A stretch of DNA of 64,000 bases from Agrobacterium tumefaciens (GTDB lineage: Bacteria; Pseudomonadota; Alphaproteobacteria; Rhizobiales; Rhizobiaceae): assembly GCF_009649785.1 (NCBI RefSeq), contig NZ_WJOK01000003.1, positions 62,001-126,000 on the forward strand, written 5' to 3'. The notes below the pieces were generated by a model that had not been told where the DNA came from, did no database searches, and worked only from the letters and a program-made list of their open reading frames with translations. Made by a program: the position numbers and the translations under genes. Of the stretch, positions 9,768 to 17,581 are shown one piece after another; the first letter of the stretch is position 1, and each line of letters begins with the position of its first letter.

Positions 9768-10389
9768 AGTGGCCTGGGTTTTTCGGGCCCGATTTTCCGG
9801 CTGCGATGCCTGCCTGCTGATGTTGATCCGGGGAAGGACAGGAAAACAGGGCTCGGCTACTTCTATCGTGGCGTAGAAATGCGTGCTTTGAATAGACGTG
9901 TTTGCTTTGTCTGCCCGGCAGGTTTTAGCGTCCGCCTTGTTTTCCGCGCAATCCTGGCGCAGTATAAGCTTCGTTGTGCTGGCAGCACGGCTCCCCGGTG
10001 TCAGAGAGGCACCGCCTCTTCTTCGTTGTCCTTTAGTGAATGTTTGCGCTGACGGTGCCGTATTTCTTTGCGGTAATCACCGAGATGTCACCTGTTGCGT
10101 CACGAGCATGCAGGTTGACGGGCGCTTACGCTGCCATCAGTTGCACAACGCAGACCATCTGCATTTCTCCAGTGCCATTTCATGGCATCTGGTCGTTTCG
10201 CTCCTGGATTTTCTTGGTACCACCCGGACACGACAACGCATCTAGTCCTTAGGGATGTCTGGCTCAAGCACCACCCCGATCGATAGGGACTTTCGACCGA
10301 GAGACAGGAACGCAGCAGTTGCAATGTAGAATAAAACCAGCTCCACGCGGATCAAAGCCGCGCTGAAGCCTCGGATGAAAGGCAAGACC
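9768..10389. other. Intergenic region, possible decayed gene
   Basis: 622 bases without a convincing gene. Positions about 10040-10250 on the plus strand read as a 70-residue frame beginning MFALTVPYFFAVI with GAYAAIS further on, which faintly resembles the end of a major-facilitator sugar exporter. It has no ribosome-binding site and is followed by a stop, so it would at best be a remnant. No terminator with a clear T-run was found after the GGDEF-EAL gene. Confidence 0.3.
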
Positions 10390-10668
10390 ATGAATAGTTA
10401 TAACGACCAAAGACGCCAGGCGCTCAGGATCGAAGTTTGGGAGAACGAAGGCGGGACTTCCGTCGCCGATACGCTTGACTACCAATATGGAAGAAGGATC
10501 GAGAGGGATCAAACCTGGACCATATATCATGTATTCACCGGTGTGCCGGTACGGGTGGGTGGCCGCAGGCTGACTGAACTCAGCATATCGGAAGCAACCG
10601 ATGGTATGCTTTCACTCAATCGTCGTAACGTTTTGCGAAGGGAAGAACGCAGCAGGTGTGAAGCATGA
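10390..10668 (+). CDS. Small hypothetical protein upstream of the DUF1488 gene
   Basis: A protein of 92 residues that I do not recognise. It starts MNSYNDQRRQALRIEV, is rich in Arg and polar residues, and has no signal peptide or membrane segment. An AAGG sequence about 8 nt before the ATG favours this start over one five codons earlier. The stop codon overlaps the start of the DUF1488 gene by 4 bases (ATGA), so the two genes are very probably one operon; this coupling is the best evidence that it is real. The segment QYGRRIERDQTWTIYHVFTG followed by basic residues suggests a small beta-rich cytoplasmic protein. Confidence 0.6.
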   Translation: MNSYNDQRRQALRIEVWENEGGTSVADTLDYQYGRRIERDQTWTIYHVFTGVPVRVGGRRLTELSISEATDGMLSLNRRNVLRREERSRCEA

Positions 10669-10934
10669 CACTGGCTTTCCCCAACTCGGCCCGCAGTTTT
10701 GACGATGTGCGTAAAGCTGTGCGGTTTTTCGGCCATGACGGCATGTTCGAAATCCGGTTTTTTGTCGAAGCCGCTGCACTCGCCAAGGGCGGCGTGCATG
10801 CAACGGGCATGTCGGAAGCCCAATGCCTTTCGTCTTTTGACGCAATGCGCACGCCGATCTACGAGGCTGCCAAGAAGGTGTATGCCAAGTACCGGCGCAA
10901 TTTGAACGTCCTGACGCCTTCCGACTTCGGCTAG
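10665..10934 (+). CDS. DUF1488 domain-containing protein
   Basis: An 89-residue protein of the DUF1488 family, common in Rhizobiales and of unknown function. The family pattern is clear: MTLAFPN, then VRFFGHDGMFEIRFFVE (about residues 19-35), then a Ser/Phe-Asp segment (SSFDAMRTPIYEAAKKVY) and a C-terminal LTPSDF. It overlaps the upstream small gene by four bases. Its TAG stop codon is also the start of a palindromic intergenic repeat, a common arrangement for such repeats. Confidence 0.8.
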   Translation: MTLAFPNSARSFDDVRKAVRFFGHDGMFEIRFFVEAAALAKGGVHATGMSEAQCLSSFDAMRTPIYEAAKKVYAKYRRNLNVLTPSDFG

Positions 10935-11032
10935 AGCACATCCTGTTTAAACAAAATTGTCTGACGTGCTCTCGCTATTTGTTTTTACGCATTTTCCGGG
11001 CTTAAAACTGCTACGCACTCTAGCAAATGCGC
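10933..11032. repeat. Rhizobiales-type palindromic intergenic repeat
   Basis: The sequence begins with AGAGCAC (10933-10939), pairs with GTGCTCT (10966-10972) and continues with TTTGTTTTTACGCATTTTCC and an AAAACTGC ... GCACTCTAG end. I recognise this layout from memory as a family of short repeats scattered between genes in Rhizobiaceae. It lies directly after the DUF1488 stop codon and may also act as a transcription end for both flanking genes. Exact family membership was not checked. Confidence 0.6.
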
Positions 11033-11045
11033 GACCATTGCGGGA

Positions 11046-11333
11046 TCATGGAATGGCGCGCGGGCCGGCGTCTGCGGTTGCGACGTCGCGAGCCAATGCA
11101 TCATCGATTTCAGTTGGTGACACCTGAAGGAACTGGCGGCGGTTCATGGCGACAGCGATTGCGGGAATCTCTAGATGGGTTCCCACGCGGCGGTACGCCG
11201 TGAAGCTGAGGCCCTCTATCAATTCCTCGTCTATGACCAGGCGATAAGTGCCCGCTCCCAAGGGTTCCGAAAGGGCCTGCAGACGGAACGGATGCGTGAA
11301 TGTGATTTCGGTCTCTGTGGTTCTTTCGATCAT
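11046..11333 (-). CDS. Hypothetical protein, 95 residues
   Basis: A small protein that I cannot assign to a family. It begins MIERTTETEITFTHPFRL and contains LSEPLGAGTYRLVIDEELIEGLSFTAYRR (about residues 19-47 in two parts) followed by a segment with MNRRQFLQVSPTEIDDALA. It looks cytoplasmic and well folded, with beta-strand-like alternation. A GTG 36 bases upstream is in frame, but the sequence between is unlike the rest. It follows a 36-residue membrane protein gene by 57 nt on the same strand and the two may be one unit. The composition is protein-like and the reverse frame is not. Confidence 0.6.
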   Translation of the reverse strand: MIERTTETEITFTHPFRLQALSEPLGAGTYRLVIDEELIEGLSFTAYRRVGTHLEIPAIAVAMNRRQFLQVSPTEIDDALARDVATADAGPRAIP

Positions 11334-11390
11334 GTCCAACACCGCTTTCCGTTGCGTTAAAACCTGCACAGTTACAGCCGGTTATCGCAA

Positions 11391-11501
11391 CTACGCGCCG
11401 ATCAGGATGTAAACGATCAGCGCCACACTTGCCGCAGACAAGACGTAGCCAGCCAGCGTTGCGAGATTCTGTTTTGTCGGTTGGTGGAATATGGAAGACA
11501 T
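11391..11501 (-). CDS. Small single-helix membrane protein, 36 residues
   Basis: This very short gene reads MSSIFHQPTKQ, then a hydrophobic segment (about residues 13-35: LATLAGYVLSAASVALIVYI), ending LIGA and TAG. An excellent ribosome-binding site (AAAGGAGGA, complement of 11506-11514) lies 5-6 nt before the ATG, the strongest support for expression. The polar N-terminus and single C-terminal helix suggest a small inner-membrane protein. It precedes the 95-residue unknown gene on the same strand. Function is unknown. Confidence 0.65.
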   Translation of the reverse strand: MSSIFHQPTKQNLATLAGYVLSAASVALIVYILIGA

Positions 11502-11857
11502 GGCGTCCTCCTTTGTCGGGGCCAGGGTATTCAACCCTTAAACAGCAGCGCCCGTACTATAGCTGCTGGAACAAACACAGTGGACCCGTTTCACTCGTTT
11601 AGCAATGAAACAATCCTGATAATCAGAGGTGCTGATCGAAGACACCTCTATGTGAAGGCGAGGAGCGCCGTCACTCGTCTCGCGATTGCCCTTCTCCGTC
11701 GGAAGGCCGCAAAAGTCTCCGATATGCCAAAATTCGAATGCCTCACCAAATGATCTTGACAGGGGGCAAGTTTTGGATTTCCTTGTAAACCGGTTTAGTA
11801 AATCGCTTTACAAGCCTATCAAGAGGCCAAAGGCCCACGGGAACAGGAACGGGAAGA
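11502..11857. other. Intergenic region upstream of the LacI-family regulator
   Basis: 356 bases between the small membrane protein gene and the LacI-family gene. It should hold both divergent promoters. The regulator side contains a paired operator (separate entry). A short inverted repeat (7-bp arms at 11625-11631 and 11643-11649) has no obvious role. I see no other gene. Confidence 0.5.
11782..11814 (+). promoter_or_regulatory. Tandem LacI-family operators
   Basis: Two 14-bp imperfect palindromes share one base: GTAAACCGGTTTAG (11785-11798) and GTAAATCGCTTTAC (11798-11811), both fitting GTAAAnCGnTTTAn with the central CG typical of LacI-family sites. The pair is bounded by an outer inverted repeat, CTTGTAAA and TTTACAAG. 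The sites end 44 bases before the regulator ATG, so autoregulation and control of the downstream transporter are likely. Confidence 0.75.
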
Positions 11858-12886
11858 ATGATGGCGCCAAATCGTGCGACCAGTCTGAAGGATGTTGCCC
11901 GCACCGCGGGTGTTTCCGTCGCCACGGTGTCGCGGCTGCTCAACGGCTCGCTGGAATTGCCTGCGGACACGAAGGCCCGCATCGAAGACGCCATTCGCCA
12001 GCTCAACTATGTTCCTAACCCGCATGCCCGGCGTCTGAGCCGTGGGCGCTCCGATACGATCGGTCTCGTCGTTCCCGATATCGGCAACCCGTTCTTCGGC
12101 ATGCTGGTTGCAGCAGTGGAAGAGGAGGCAGACAGACGCGGTCTTGCCGTATCGCTTTTCGCAACGTTGAACCGGCCGGGACGCGAACTGTCCTATCTGC
12201 GGCTTCTTGCCCGCAACCATGTCGACGGGCTGGTCTTCGTTACCAACCACCCCGATACGGACGAGCTTGCCGAGCTTATCAGCGCCACCGGCAAAGTCGT
12301 TGTGGTCGATGAAGACGTCAGTGGGGCATCCGTGCCGAAGCTGTTCTGTGACAATGAACAGGGCGGCCGCTTGGCCGGCGAACACCTTGCTGGATATGGC
12401 CACGAACGCGTGCTTTATGTCGGCGGCCCGGCAGAGATGCTCAGCACGCAGCGGCGTTTCCTTGGGTTGGAGGCAGCGTTGCGGACACATTGCGGCTCCG
12501 AGCCGTCGATCACGCGTTATTGCGGCGACTATACCGCGGAGTTCGGTCGCGAGGCGGCCTTGCGTTTTCTTTCCGAAGGCCGTCCCGCCACGGCAATTTT
12601 CGCCAGCTCCGACGAAATCGCCATCGGGATGATTGAAGTCTTGCGGGCGCAGGGTGTGCGCATTCCGCAGGACGTATCGATGATCGGCTTCGACGATGTC
12701 GGCCCGCTGCATCTGTTCGATCCGCCGCTTACCGCCATTCGCCAGCCGGTCAGGGCCATTGGCCAGCGCGCCCTGTCGTTGCTCGCCGAAACCAATTGGG
12801 AACAGGAAACTCCGGCCCATCCGGAAGAGCTGCTTCCCGTAGAAATCGTCGTGCGGAGCTCCGTTGCGCCGCCGTCGAAACAATAA
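11858..12886 (+). CDS. LacI-family transcriptional regulator
   Basis: A repressor of 342 residues. The N-terminal helix-turn-helix is classic (LKDVARTAGVSVATVSRLLN, about residues 10-29), followed by the hinge helix (NPHARRLSRGRSDTIGLVVP). The periplasmic-binding-protein-like effector domain has SDEIAIGMIEVLRAQG and the conserved GFDDVGPLHLFDPPLTAIRQP near the end. A GGGAAG ribosome-binding site precedes the ATG. It is the first gene of a plus-strand cluster and sits just after a tandem LacI-type operator. The effector is probably the sugar or sugar-like compound taken up by the next genes; it cannot be named. Confidence 0.92.
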   Translation: MMAPNRATSLKDVARTAGVSVATVSRLLNGSLELPADTKARIEDAIRQLNYVPNPHARRLSRGRSDTIGLVVPDIGNPFFGMLVAAVEEEADRRGLAVSLFATLNRPGRELSYLRLLARNHVDGLVFVTNHPDTDELAELISATGKVVVVDEDVSGASVPKLFCDNEQGGRLAGEHLAGYGHERVLYVGGPAEMLSTQRRFLGLEAALRTHCGSEPSITRYCGDYTAEFGREAALRFLSEGRPATAIFASSDEIAIGMIEVLRAQGVRIPQDVSMIGFDDVGPLHLFDPPLTAIRQPVRAIGQRALSLLAETNWEQETPAHPEELLPVEIVVRSSVAPPSKQ

Positions 12887-12921
12887 TTGCGACGGACAAA
12901 ACCAACAGAGGAAGAACGCAA

Positions 12922-13875
12922 ATGACAATAATCAAACGCAGATATTTCTCCGCAGCCCTTGCCGCCACCGTTCTGGCCGGGGCGACGCTTTCCGCCGGCA
13001 TTGCCGGTGCCGCGGAAAAGACGATAGCCCTCGTGCAGATCAACCAGCAGGCCATCTTTTTCAACGACATGAACAAGGGTGCGGAAAAGGCGGCAAAGGA
13101 AGCGGGCGTCAAGCTCGTCATCTTCAATGCCAATAACGATCCGGCAGCGCAAAACAGCGCCATCGAGACCTATATCCAGCAGAAGGTCGATGGGATTGCG
13201 GTCGTCGCCATCGATGTCAACGGCATCATGCCTGCGGTAAAGCAGGCCGCCGAAGCGAACATCCCAGTGGTCGCTATCGACGCAATATTGCCCGAAGGGC
13301 CTCAGAAGGCACAGATTGGCGTCGACAATGCCAAGGCTGGTGCCGACATGGGCAAGTTCTTCGTCGACTATGTGAAGTCAGACATGGGCGGCAAGGCCAA
13401 GATCGGCGTCGTCGGGGCCCTCAACTCTTTCATCCAGAATATCCGTCAGAAGGGCTTTGAGGACACGCTCAAGGATCAGCCCGGCATCACGGCGGCTGGC
13501 GTCGTTGACGGACAGAACGTGCAGGATACGGCTCTTTCCGCGGCGGAAAACCTCATAACTGGCAATCCGGATATGACCGCAATCTACGCAACGGGTGAAC
13601 CGGCCCTTCTCGGCGCCGTCGCTGCCGTCGAAAGCCAGAGCAAGCAGAAGGACATCAAGGTCTTCGGCTGGGATCTGACCAAGCAGGCGATCGCTGGCAT
13701 CGACGCCGGTTATGTCGCGGGTGTCATCCAGCAGGACCCGGCGGCCATGGGTGCTGCGGCCGTCAAGGCGCTGAAGACTGTTTCTGATGGTGGCAGTGTC
13801 GAAAAGACGATTGCCGTGCCCGTGACCATCGTTACCAAGGCCAATGTCGAGCCCTACCGGGCGGTCTTCAAATGA
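12922..13875 (+). CDS. Ribose-type ABC transporter substrate-binding protein
   Basis: Periplasmic binding protein of 317 residues (family 4/type 1, RbsB-like). The signal peptide spans about residues 1-28 (basic start, core AALAATVLAGATLSAGIAG, cleavage before AEKTIALVQ). Family markers are NNDPAAQNSAIETYIQQKVDGI (split here: NNDPAAQNSAIE, about residues 73-84) and DVNGIMPAVKQA. The true ATG is set by the signal peptide and a GAGGAAG ribosome-binding site; an upstream frame of 42 codons overlaps the regulator. It overlaps the ATPase gene by four bases. In contrast to three other binding-protein genes in this window it has no stem-loop after it. Confidence 0.92.
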   Translation: MTIIKRRYFSAALAATVLAGATLSAGIAGAAEKTIALVQINQQAIFFNDMNKGAEKAAKEAGVKLVIFNANNDPAAQNSAIETYIQQKVDGIAVVAIDVNGIMPAVKQAAEANIPVVAIDAILPEGPQKAQIGVDNAKAGADMGKFFVDYVKSDMGGKAKIGVVGALNSFIQNIRQKGFEDTLKDQPGITAAGVVDGQNVQDTALSAAENLITGNPDMTAIYATGEPALLGAVAAVESQSKQKDIKVFGWDLTKQAIAGIDAGYVAGVIQQDPAAMGAAAVKALKTVSDGGSVEKTIAVPVTIVTKANVEPYRAVFK

Positions 13876-14681
13876 TCGCCGGCGGACAGCACCCAACCGC
13901 TGTCACCGGCGCTGGGGGAGATATTCTCCCCCAGCATCTCTCCGGTGCGGCGCAAGAACCGCGCGTCTCGCTTCGCGGTATCGTAAAAACCTTCGGTTCA
14001 CATCAGGCGCTGCGCGGCGTCGATCTCGACATCTATCCCGGTGAATGCCTGGGCCTTGTCGGTGACAACGCGGCTGGAAAATCGACGCTGACGAAGGTTA
14101 TTTCCGGAACCTACATTCCGGATGAAGGATCCATTACGCTCGAGGGGGAAGAGGTCCGTTTCTCCGGTCCCGCCGATGCGCGCAATCGCAATATCGAGAT
14201 GGTCTTTCAGGATTTGAGCCTCTGTGACCATATCGACGTGATCGGCAACCTGTTTCTTGGGCGCGAGATCACCAAGGGTCCGTTCCTCGACCGGCAGACG
14301 ATGTTGGCCGAGGCCCGCAAGATGCTGGACGCGCTGGAAATCCGTATTCCAAGGTTGACGGCCAAGGTGGAAAAACTCTCCGGCGGACAGCGGCAGGCAA
14401 TCGCAATCGCCCGTGCGGCGTCCTTCAATCCCAAGGTCCTGATCATGGACGAACCCACTTCGGCGCTTGCCGTGGCAGAGGTGGAGGCCGTTCTGGCGTT
14501 GATCAACCGGGTCAAGGCCAAGGGCGTGTCCGTCATCCTCATCACTCATCGTCTTCAGGATCTGTTCCGCGTGTGTGATCGCATCGCCGTCATGTACGAG
14601 GGAACGAAGGTCGCCGAACGGCAGATCAACGAAACCAGCCTCGAAGACCTCGTCAAACTGATCGTGGGAGGTCGCCATTGA
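13872..14681 (+). CDS. Sugar ABC transporter ATP-binding protein (single ATPase domain)
   Basis: A 269-residue ATPase with one nucleotide-binding domain, as in the FrcA fructose-type systems rather than the double-domain RbsA type. Walker A is GDNAAGKST (about residue 63), the Q-loop is MVFQDLSLCD, the signature is LSGGQRQAI and Walker B is KVLIMDEPTSALA. An N-terminal tail of about 30 residues precedes the domain and may be partly artefactual, since no better ATG exists before it. The start overlaps the binding-protein stop as ATGA. The stop overlaps the permease start. Confidence 0.92.
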   Translation: MIAGGQHPTAVTGAGGDILPQHLSGAAQEPRVSLRGIVKTFGSHQALRGVDLDIYPGECLGLVGDNAAGKSTLTKVISGTYIPDEGSITLEGEEVRFSGPADARNRNIEMVFQDLSLCDHIDVIGNLFLGREITKGPFLDRQTMLAEARKMLDALEIRIPRLTAKVEKLSGGQRQAIAIARAASFNPKVLIMDEPTSALAVAEVEAVLALINRVKAKGVSVILITHRLQDLFRVCDRIAVMYEGTKVAERQINETSLEDLVKLIVGGRH

Positions 14682-15682
14682 CCGTCTACACTGAACGCGC
14701 CAAGGGCTCACCCGTCGCCGATTTCATCGCCGAAAACGCGCAGGTCTTGTCCATAACGGCCTTTTTCATCGCCTGCATGCTGTTCTTTGCCGTAAGCACG
14801 GATACGTTCCTAACGGCAGGCAACCTGCTGAACGTCGTGCGTCAGGCCGCTCCCATCCTCATCGTTTCCGTAGCCATGACGCTTGTCATCATCACCGGCG
14901 GCATCGACCTGTCGGTCGGCTCCATGGTTGCGCTGATCAACGCCGTCGGTGCCATCCTCATGGCGGCGGGCTATCCCTGGCCTCTGGTGCTGGTCGCCAT
15001 GCTCATGCTCGGCGCCGTGCTCGGTCTCTTGCAGGGCTGGTTCATTGCCTATCAGGGCATTCCGGCCTTCATCGTTACGCTCGCAGGCTTGTCCATCCTT
15101 CGAGGGGTCGCACTCTATATCACCCAAGGGTATTCGGTGCCTATTCCGGATGCGCCCGGCTTCTTTTTTCTCGGTCGCGGAGACCTGTTCGGTTTCCCGG
15201 TGCCGGCGCTGATCGGTATCCTCATCACTGTCGTGGCCTATGTGGTCATTTCGTCCACCCGCTACGGACGCCGGGTCGTGGCGGTAGGCTCCAATCTGGA
15301 GGCTGCCCGTCGTGTGGGTATGCCGGCAAAATGGATCCTTGCATCGGTCTATCTGGTGGCAGGCGTGGCATCCGCAATCGCTGGGCTGCTGATCGCTTCA
15401 CGCCTCGGCTCGGGTTCCTCCAATGCTGCTGTCGGCTTTGAGCTGCAAGTCGTGGCAGCGGTTGTGCTTGGCGGTACATCGTTGATGGGCGGACGCGGAA
15501 CCATTCTCGGCTCCGTGCTTGGCACCATGACCATTGCCGTGATCGGCAATGGGCTGATCCTGATGCATATTTCGCCCTTTTTCACACAGATTGTCACGGG
15601 CGCGATCATTCTTGCCGCTATCTGGCTGAACACACGCATCTTCACCACCAACTTCCGCTTGGGTTCCAGAAAAAAGGGTTGA
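14678..15682 (+). CDS. Ribose-type ABC transporter permease
   Basis: An integral membrane permease of 334 residues, RbsC-like, which would work as a homodimer with the single-domain ATPase. The signature [13 protein letters not shown] (about residue 71) and the C-terminal GGTSLMGGRGTILGSVLG are visible, with eight to ten hydrophobic segments. The start codon is TTG: a GGGAGG ribosome-binding site lies 7 nt before it and the TTGA overlaps the ATPase stop codon. The next ATG would remove part of the first helix. The gene is followed five bases later by the phosphotriesterase-like gene. Confidence 0.92.
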   Translation: MTVYTERAKGSPVADFIAENAQVLSITAFFIACMLFFAVSTDTFLTAGNLLNVVRQAAPILIVSVAMTLVIITGGIDLSVGSMVALINAVGAILMAAGYPWPLVLVAMLMLGAVLGLLQGWFIAYQGIPAFIVTLAGLSILRGVALYITQGYSVPIPDAPGFFFLGRGDLFGFPVPALIGILITVVAYVVISSTRYGRRVVAVGSNLEAARRVGMPAKWILASVYLVAGVASAIAGLLIASRLGSGSSNAAVGFELQVVAAVVLGGTSLMGGRGTILGSVLGTMTIAVIGNGLILMHISPFFTQIVTGAIILAAIWLNTRIFTTNFRLGSRKKG

Positions 15683-15686
15683 GGCC

Positions 15687-16754
15687 ATGGTGGATGAACT
15701 CTCGAAAGGCCATATTCGCTCCGGCAATTTCATGACGGTTGCCGGCCCCGTCCCGGTGGAAAAGCTCGGCGTGACGTTGATGCACGAGCATATTCTCAAC
15801 GATTGCCGCTGCTGGTGGCACGCCCCGAAAACGCCGGAGCGGCAATATCTGGCAGAGGGCTTGGTCTGCCAGGAAATCCTCGGCGAACTTCGCCAGGATC
15901 CCTTCGTCAACAAGCACAACATCACGCTGGATGATGAGCCGCTTGCGATTAAAGAACTGCATGAATTCGCCGCTCAGGGCGGCCATACAGTGGTGGAGCC
16001 GACCTGCCAGGGTATCGGCAGAAATCCGCTTGCCCTCAGGCGGATATCCGAAGCGACCGGGCTCAACATCGTGATGGGGGCGGGTTATTATCTGGCCTCC
16101 TCCCATCCTGAGAAAGTGGCAGCGCTCAGCATCGACGATATCGCCAATGAAATCGTTCACGAGGCGCTTCAGGGCGTCGACGGAACTGGCGTGAAAATCG
16201 GTCTGATCGGAGAGATCGGTGTGTCCTCGGACTTCACCCCCGAGGAGCAAAAATCGCTGCGGGGTGCGGCGAGGGCGCAGGCCCGTACAGGTTTGCCCCT
16301 CATGGTGCATCTTCCGGGCTGGTTAAGGCTGGGTCATAGGGTTCTCGATGTAGTCGAGCAGGAAGGCGCGGATGTCAGTCACACCGTTCTGTGTCACATG
16401 AACCCGTCGCATGATGACCTTGGCTATCAGGGAGAACTTGCCGGCCGCGGTGCCTTCATCGAATACGACATGATCGGCATGGATTTCTTCTATGCCGATC
16501 AGCAGGTCCAATGCCCGAGTGACGACGAAGCGGCCAAAGCCATCGTCCAGCTGGTGGAGCGCGGATATCTGGACCGCATTCTGCTTTCCCACGATGTTTT
16601 CCTGAAGATGATGCTGACGCGGTATGGCGGCAATGGTTACGCCTATATCCTCAAGCATTTCCTGCCGCGATTGAAGCGGCATGGTCTGGATGACCTCACC
16701 TTGCAAACCCTCATGCGGGATAACCCGCGCTCGGTCTTCCAGGCGAAGACGTGA
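15687..16754 (+). CDS. Phosphotriesterase-family metal hydrolase
   Basis: A TIM-barrel amidohydrolase of 355 residues related to phosphotriesterases and the E. coli Php protein. Metal-ligand motifs are in order: HEH (about residue 33), the GEIG glutamate in the segment KIGLIGEIG where the family has a bridging residue, His in MVHLPG, His in CHMNP and Asp in LLSHDVF. Members of this family include lactonases and other ester hydrolases, so lactone or phosphoester hydrolysis are both possible. It is downstream of a sugar importer, which favours a lactonase role. Spacing of four bases from the permease shows it belongs to the operon. Confidence 0.85.
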   Translation: MVDELSKGHIRSGNFMTVAGPVPVEKLGVTLMHEHILNDCRCWWHAPKTPERQYLAEGLVCQEILGELRQDPFVNKHNITLDDEPLAIKELHEFAAQGGHTVVEPTCQGIGRNPLALRRISEATGLNIVMGAGYYLASSHPEKVAALSIDDIANEIVHEALQGVDGTGVKIGLIGEIGVSSDFTPEEQKSLRGAARAQARTGLPLMVHLPGWLRLGHRVLDVVEQEGADVSHTVLCHMNPSHDDLGYQGELAGRGAFIEYDMIGMDFFYADQQVQCPSDDEAAKAIVQLVERGYLDRILLSHDVFLKMMLTRYGGNGYAYILKHFLPRLKRHGLDDLTLQTLMRDNPRSVFQAKT

Positions 16755-16779
16755 CGAACCTATAGAAATGGAACGAAAC

Positions 16780-17550
16780 ATGACAAAGAAGATACTTCTC
16801 GTGGGCGAAAGCTGGGTCAGCTCCGCCACTCACTACAAGGGCTTCGACCAATTCGGCAGCGTCACCTTTCACTTGGGCGCGGAACCTCTGGTAAAGGCGC
16901 TCGAAGGTAGTGAATACGAGCTGACCTACCTGACGGCGCATGATGCTGTCGAGAAACTTCCCTTCGATATGGCGGGGCTGGATGCGTATGACGCGATCAT
17001 CCTCTCTGACATCGGTGCCAATTCGCTGCTTTTGCCGCCTGCGGTTTGGCTGCACTCGAAAACCGTTCCAAACCGTCTGAAGCTTCTCAAGGCATGGGTC
17101 GAAAAGGGTGGCGGCCTGCTGATGGTTGGCGGATATTTCTCGTTCCAGGGTATCGATGGCAAGGCCCGGTGGCGTCGCACCCCCGTGGAAGATACGCTTC
17201 CCGTGACCTGCCTGCCATGGGATGACCGCGTTGAAATTCCGGAAGGATCGACGGCCGACATTCTGATGCCGGATCATCCCACCGTTGCGGGTCTTTCCGG
17301 CGAATGGCCGCTTCTCCTCGGTGTCAATGAGGTAGAGGTGCGCGAGCGCGCGGATGTGGACGTGGTCGCCCGCCTGCCTGCGGAGCAGGGCGGTCATCCG
17401 CTTCTGGTCACCGGCGTTTTTGGAAAGGGTCGGACAGCGGCGTGGACATCCGACATTGGTCCGCACTGGCTCTCTCCCGCCTTCTGCGAATGGCAGGGCT
17501 ACGGCCGTTTGTGGAAAAACATTCTGGGCTGGCTGACAGAAGCTCGCTGA
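16780..17550 (+). CDS. Glutamine-amidotransferase-like (GATase1_like/PF07090-type) protein
   Basis: A protein of 256 residues that starts MTKKILLVGESWVSS. It has the Rossmann-like pattern of class I amidotransferase-like folds: YDAIILSDIGANSLLLP (about residue 70), then GGGLLMVGGYFSFQG (about residue 110) where the catalytic nucleophile Cys would sit in true glutaminases. I see no Cys at the equivalent position, so glutaminase activity is doubtful. A start four codons earlier is possible, but the chosen ATG begins with the family's first strand. It follows the phosphotriesterase-like gene by 25 bases, and the same-strand series resumes after an antisense kinase gene. Confidence 0.7.
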   Translation: MTKKILLVGESWVSSATHYKGFDQFGSVTFHLGAEPLVKALEGSEYELTYLTAHDAVEKLPFDMAGLDAYDAIILSDIGANSLLLPPAVWLHSKTVPNRLKLLKAWVEKGGGLLMVGGYFSFQGIDGKARWRRTPVEDTLPVTCLPWDDRVEIPEGSTADILMPDHPTVAGLSGEWPLLLGVNEVEVRERADVDVVARLPAEQGGHPLLVTGVFGKGRTAAWTSDIGPHWLSPAFCEWQGYGRLWKNILGWLTEAR

Positions 17551-17581
17551 GCGCGGCGGCATGTATCGGTGGAGAGGATCG

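Noticed and set aside
11819-12928. 369-codon minus-strand frame opposite the LacI regulator
   Set aside because: The plus strand carries a complete LacI protein; the reverse frame is a mirror artefact.
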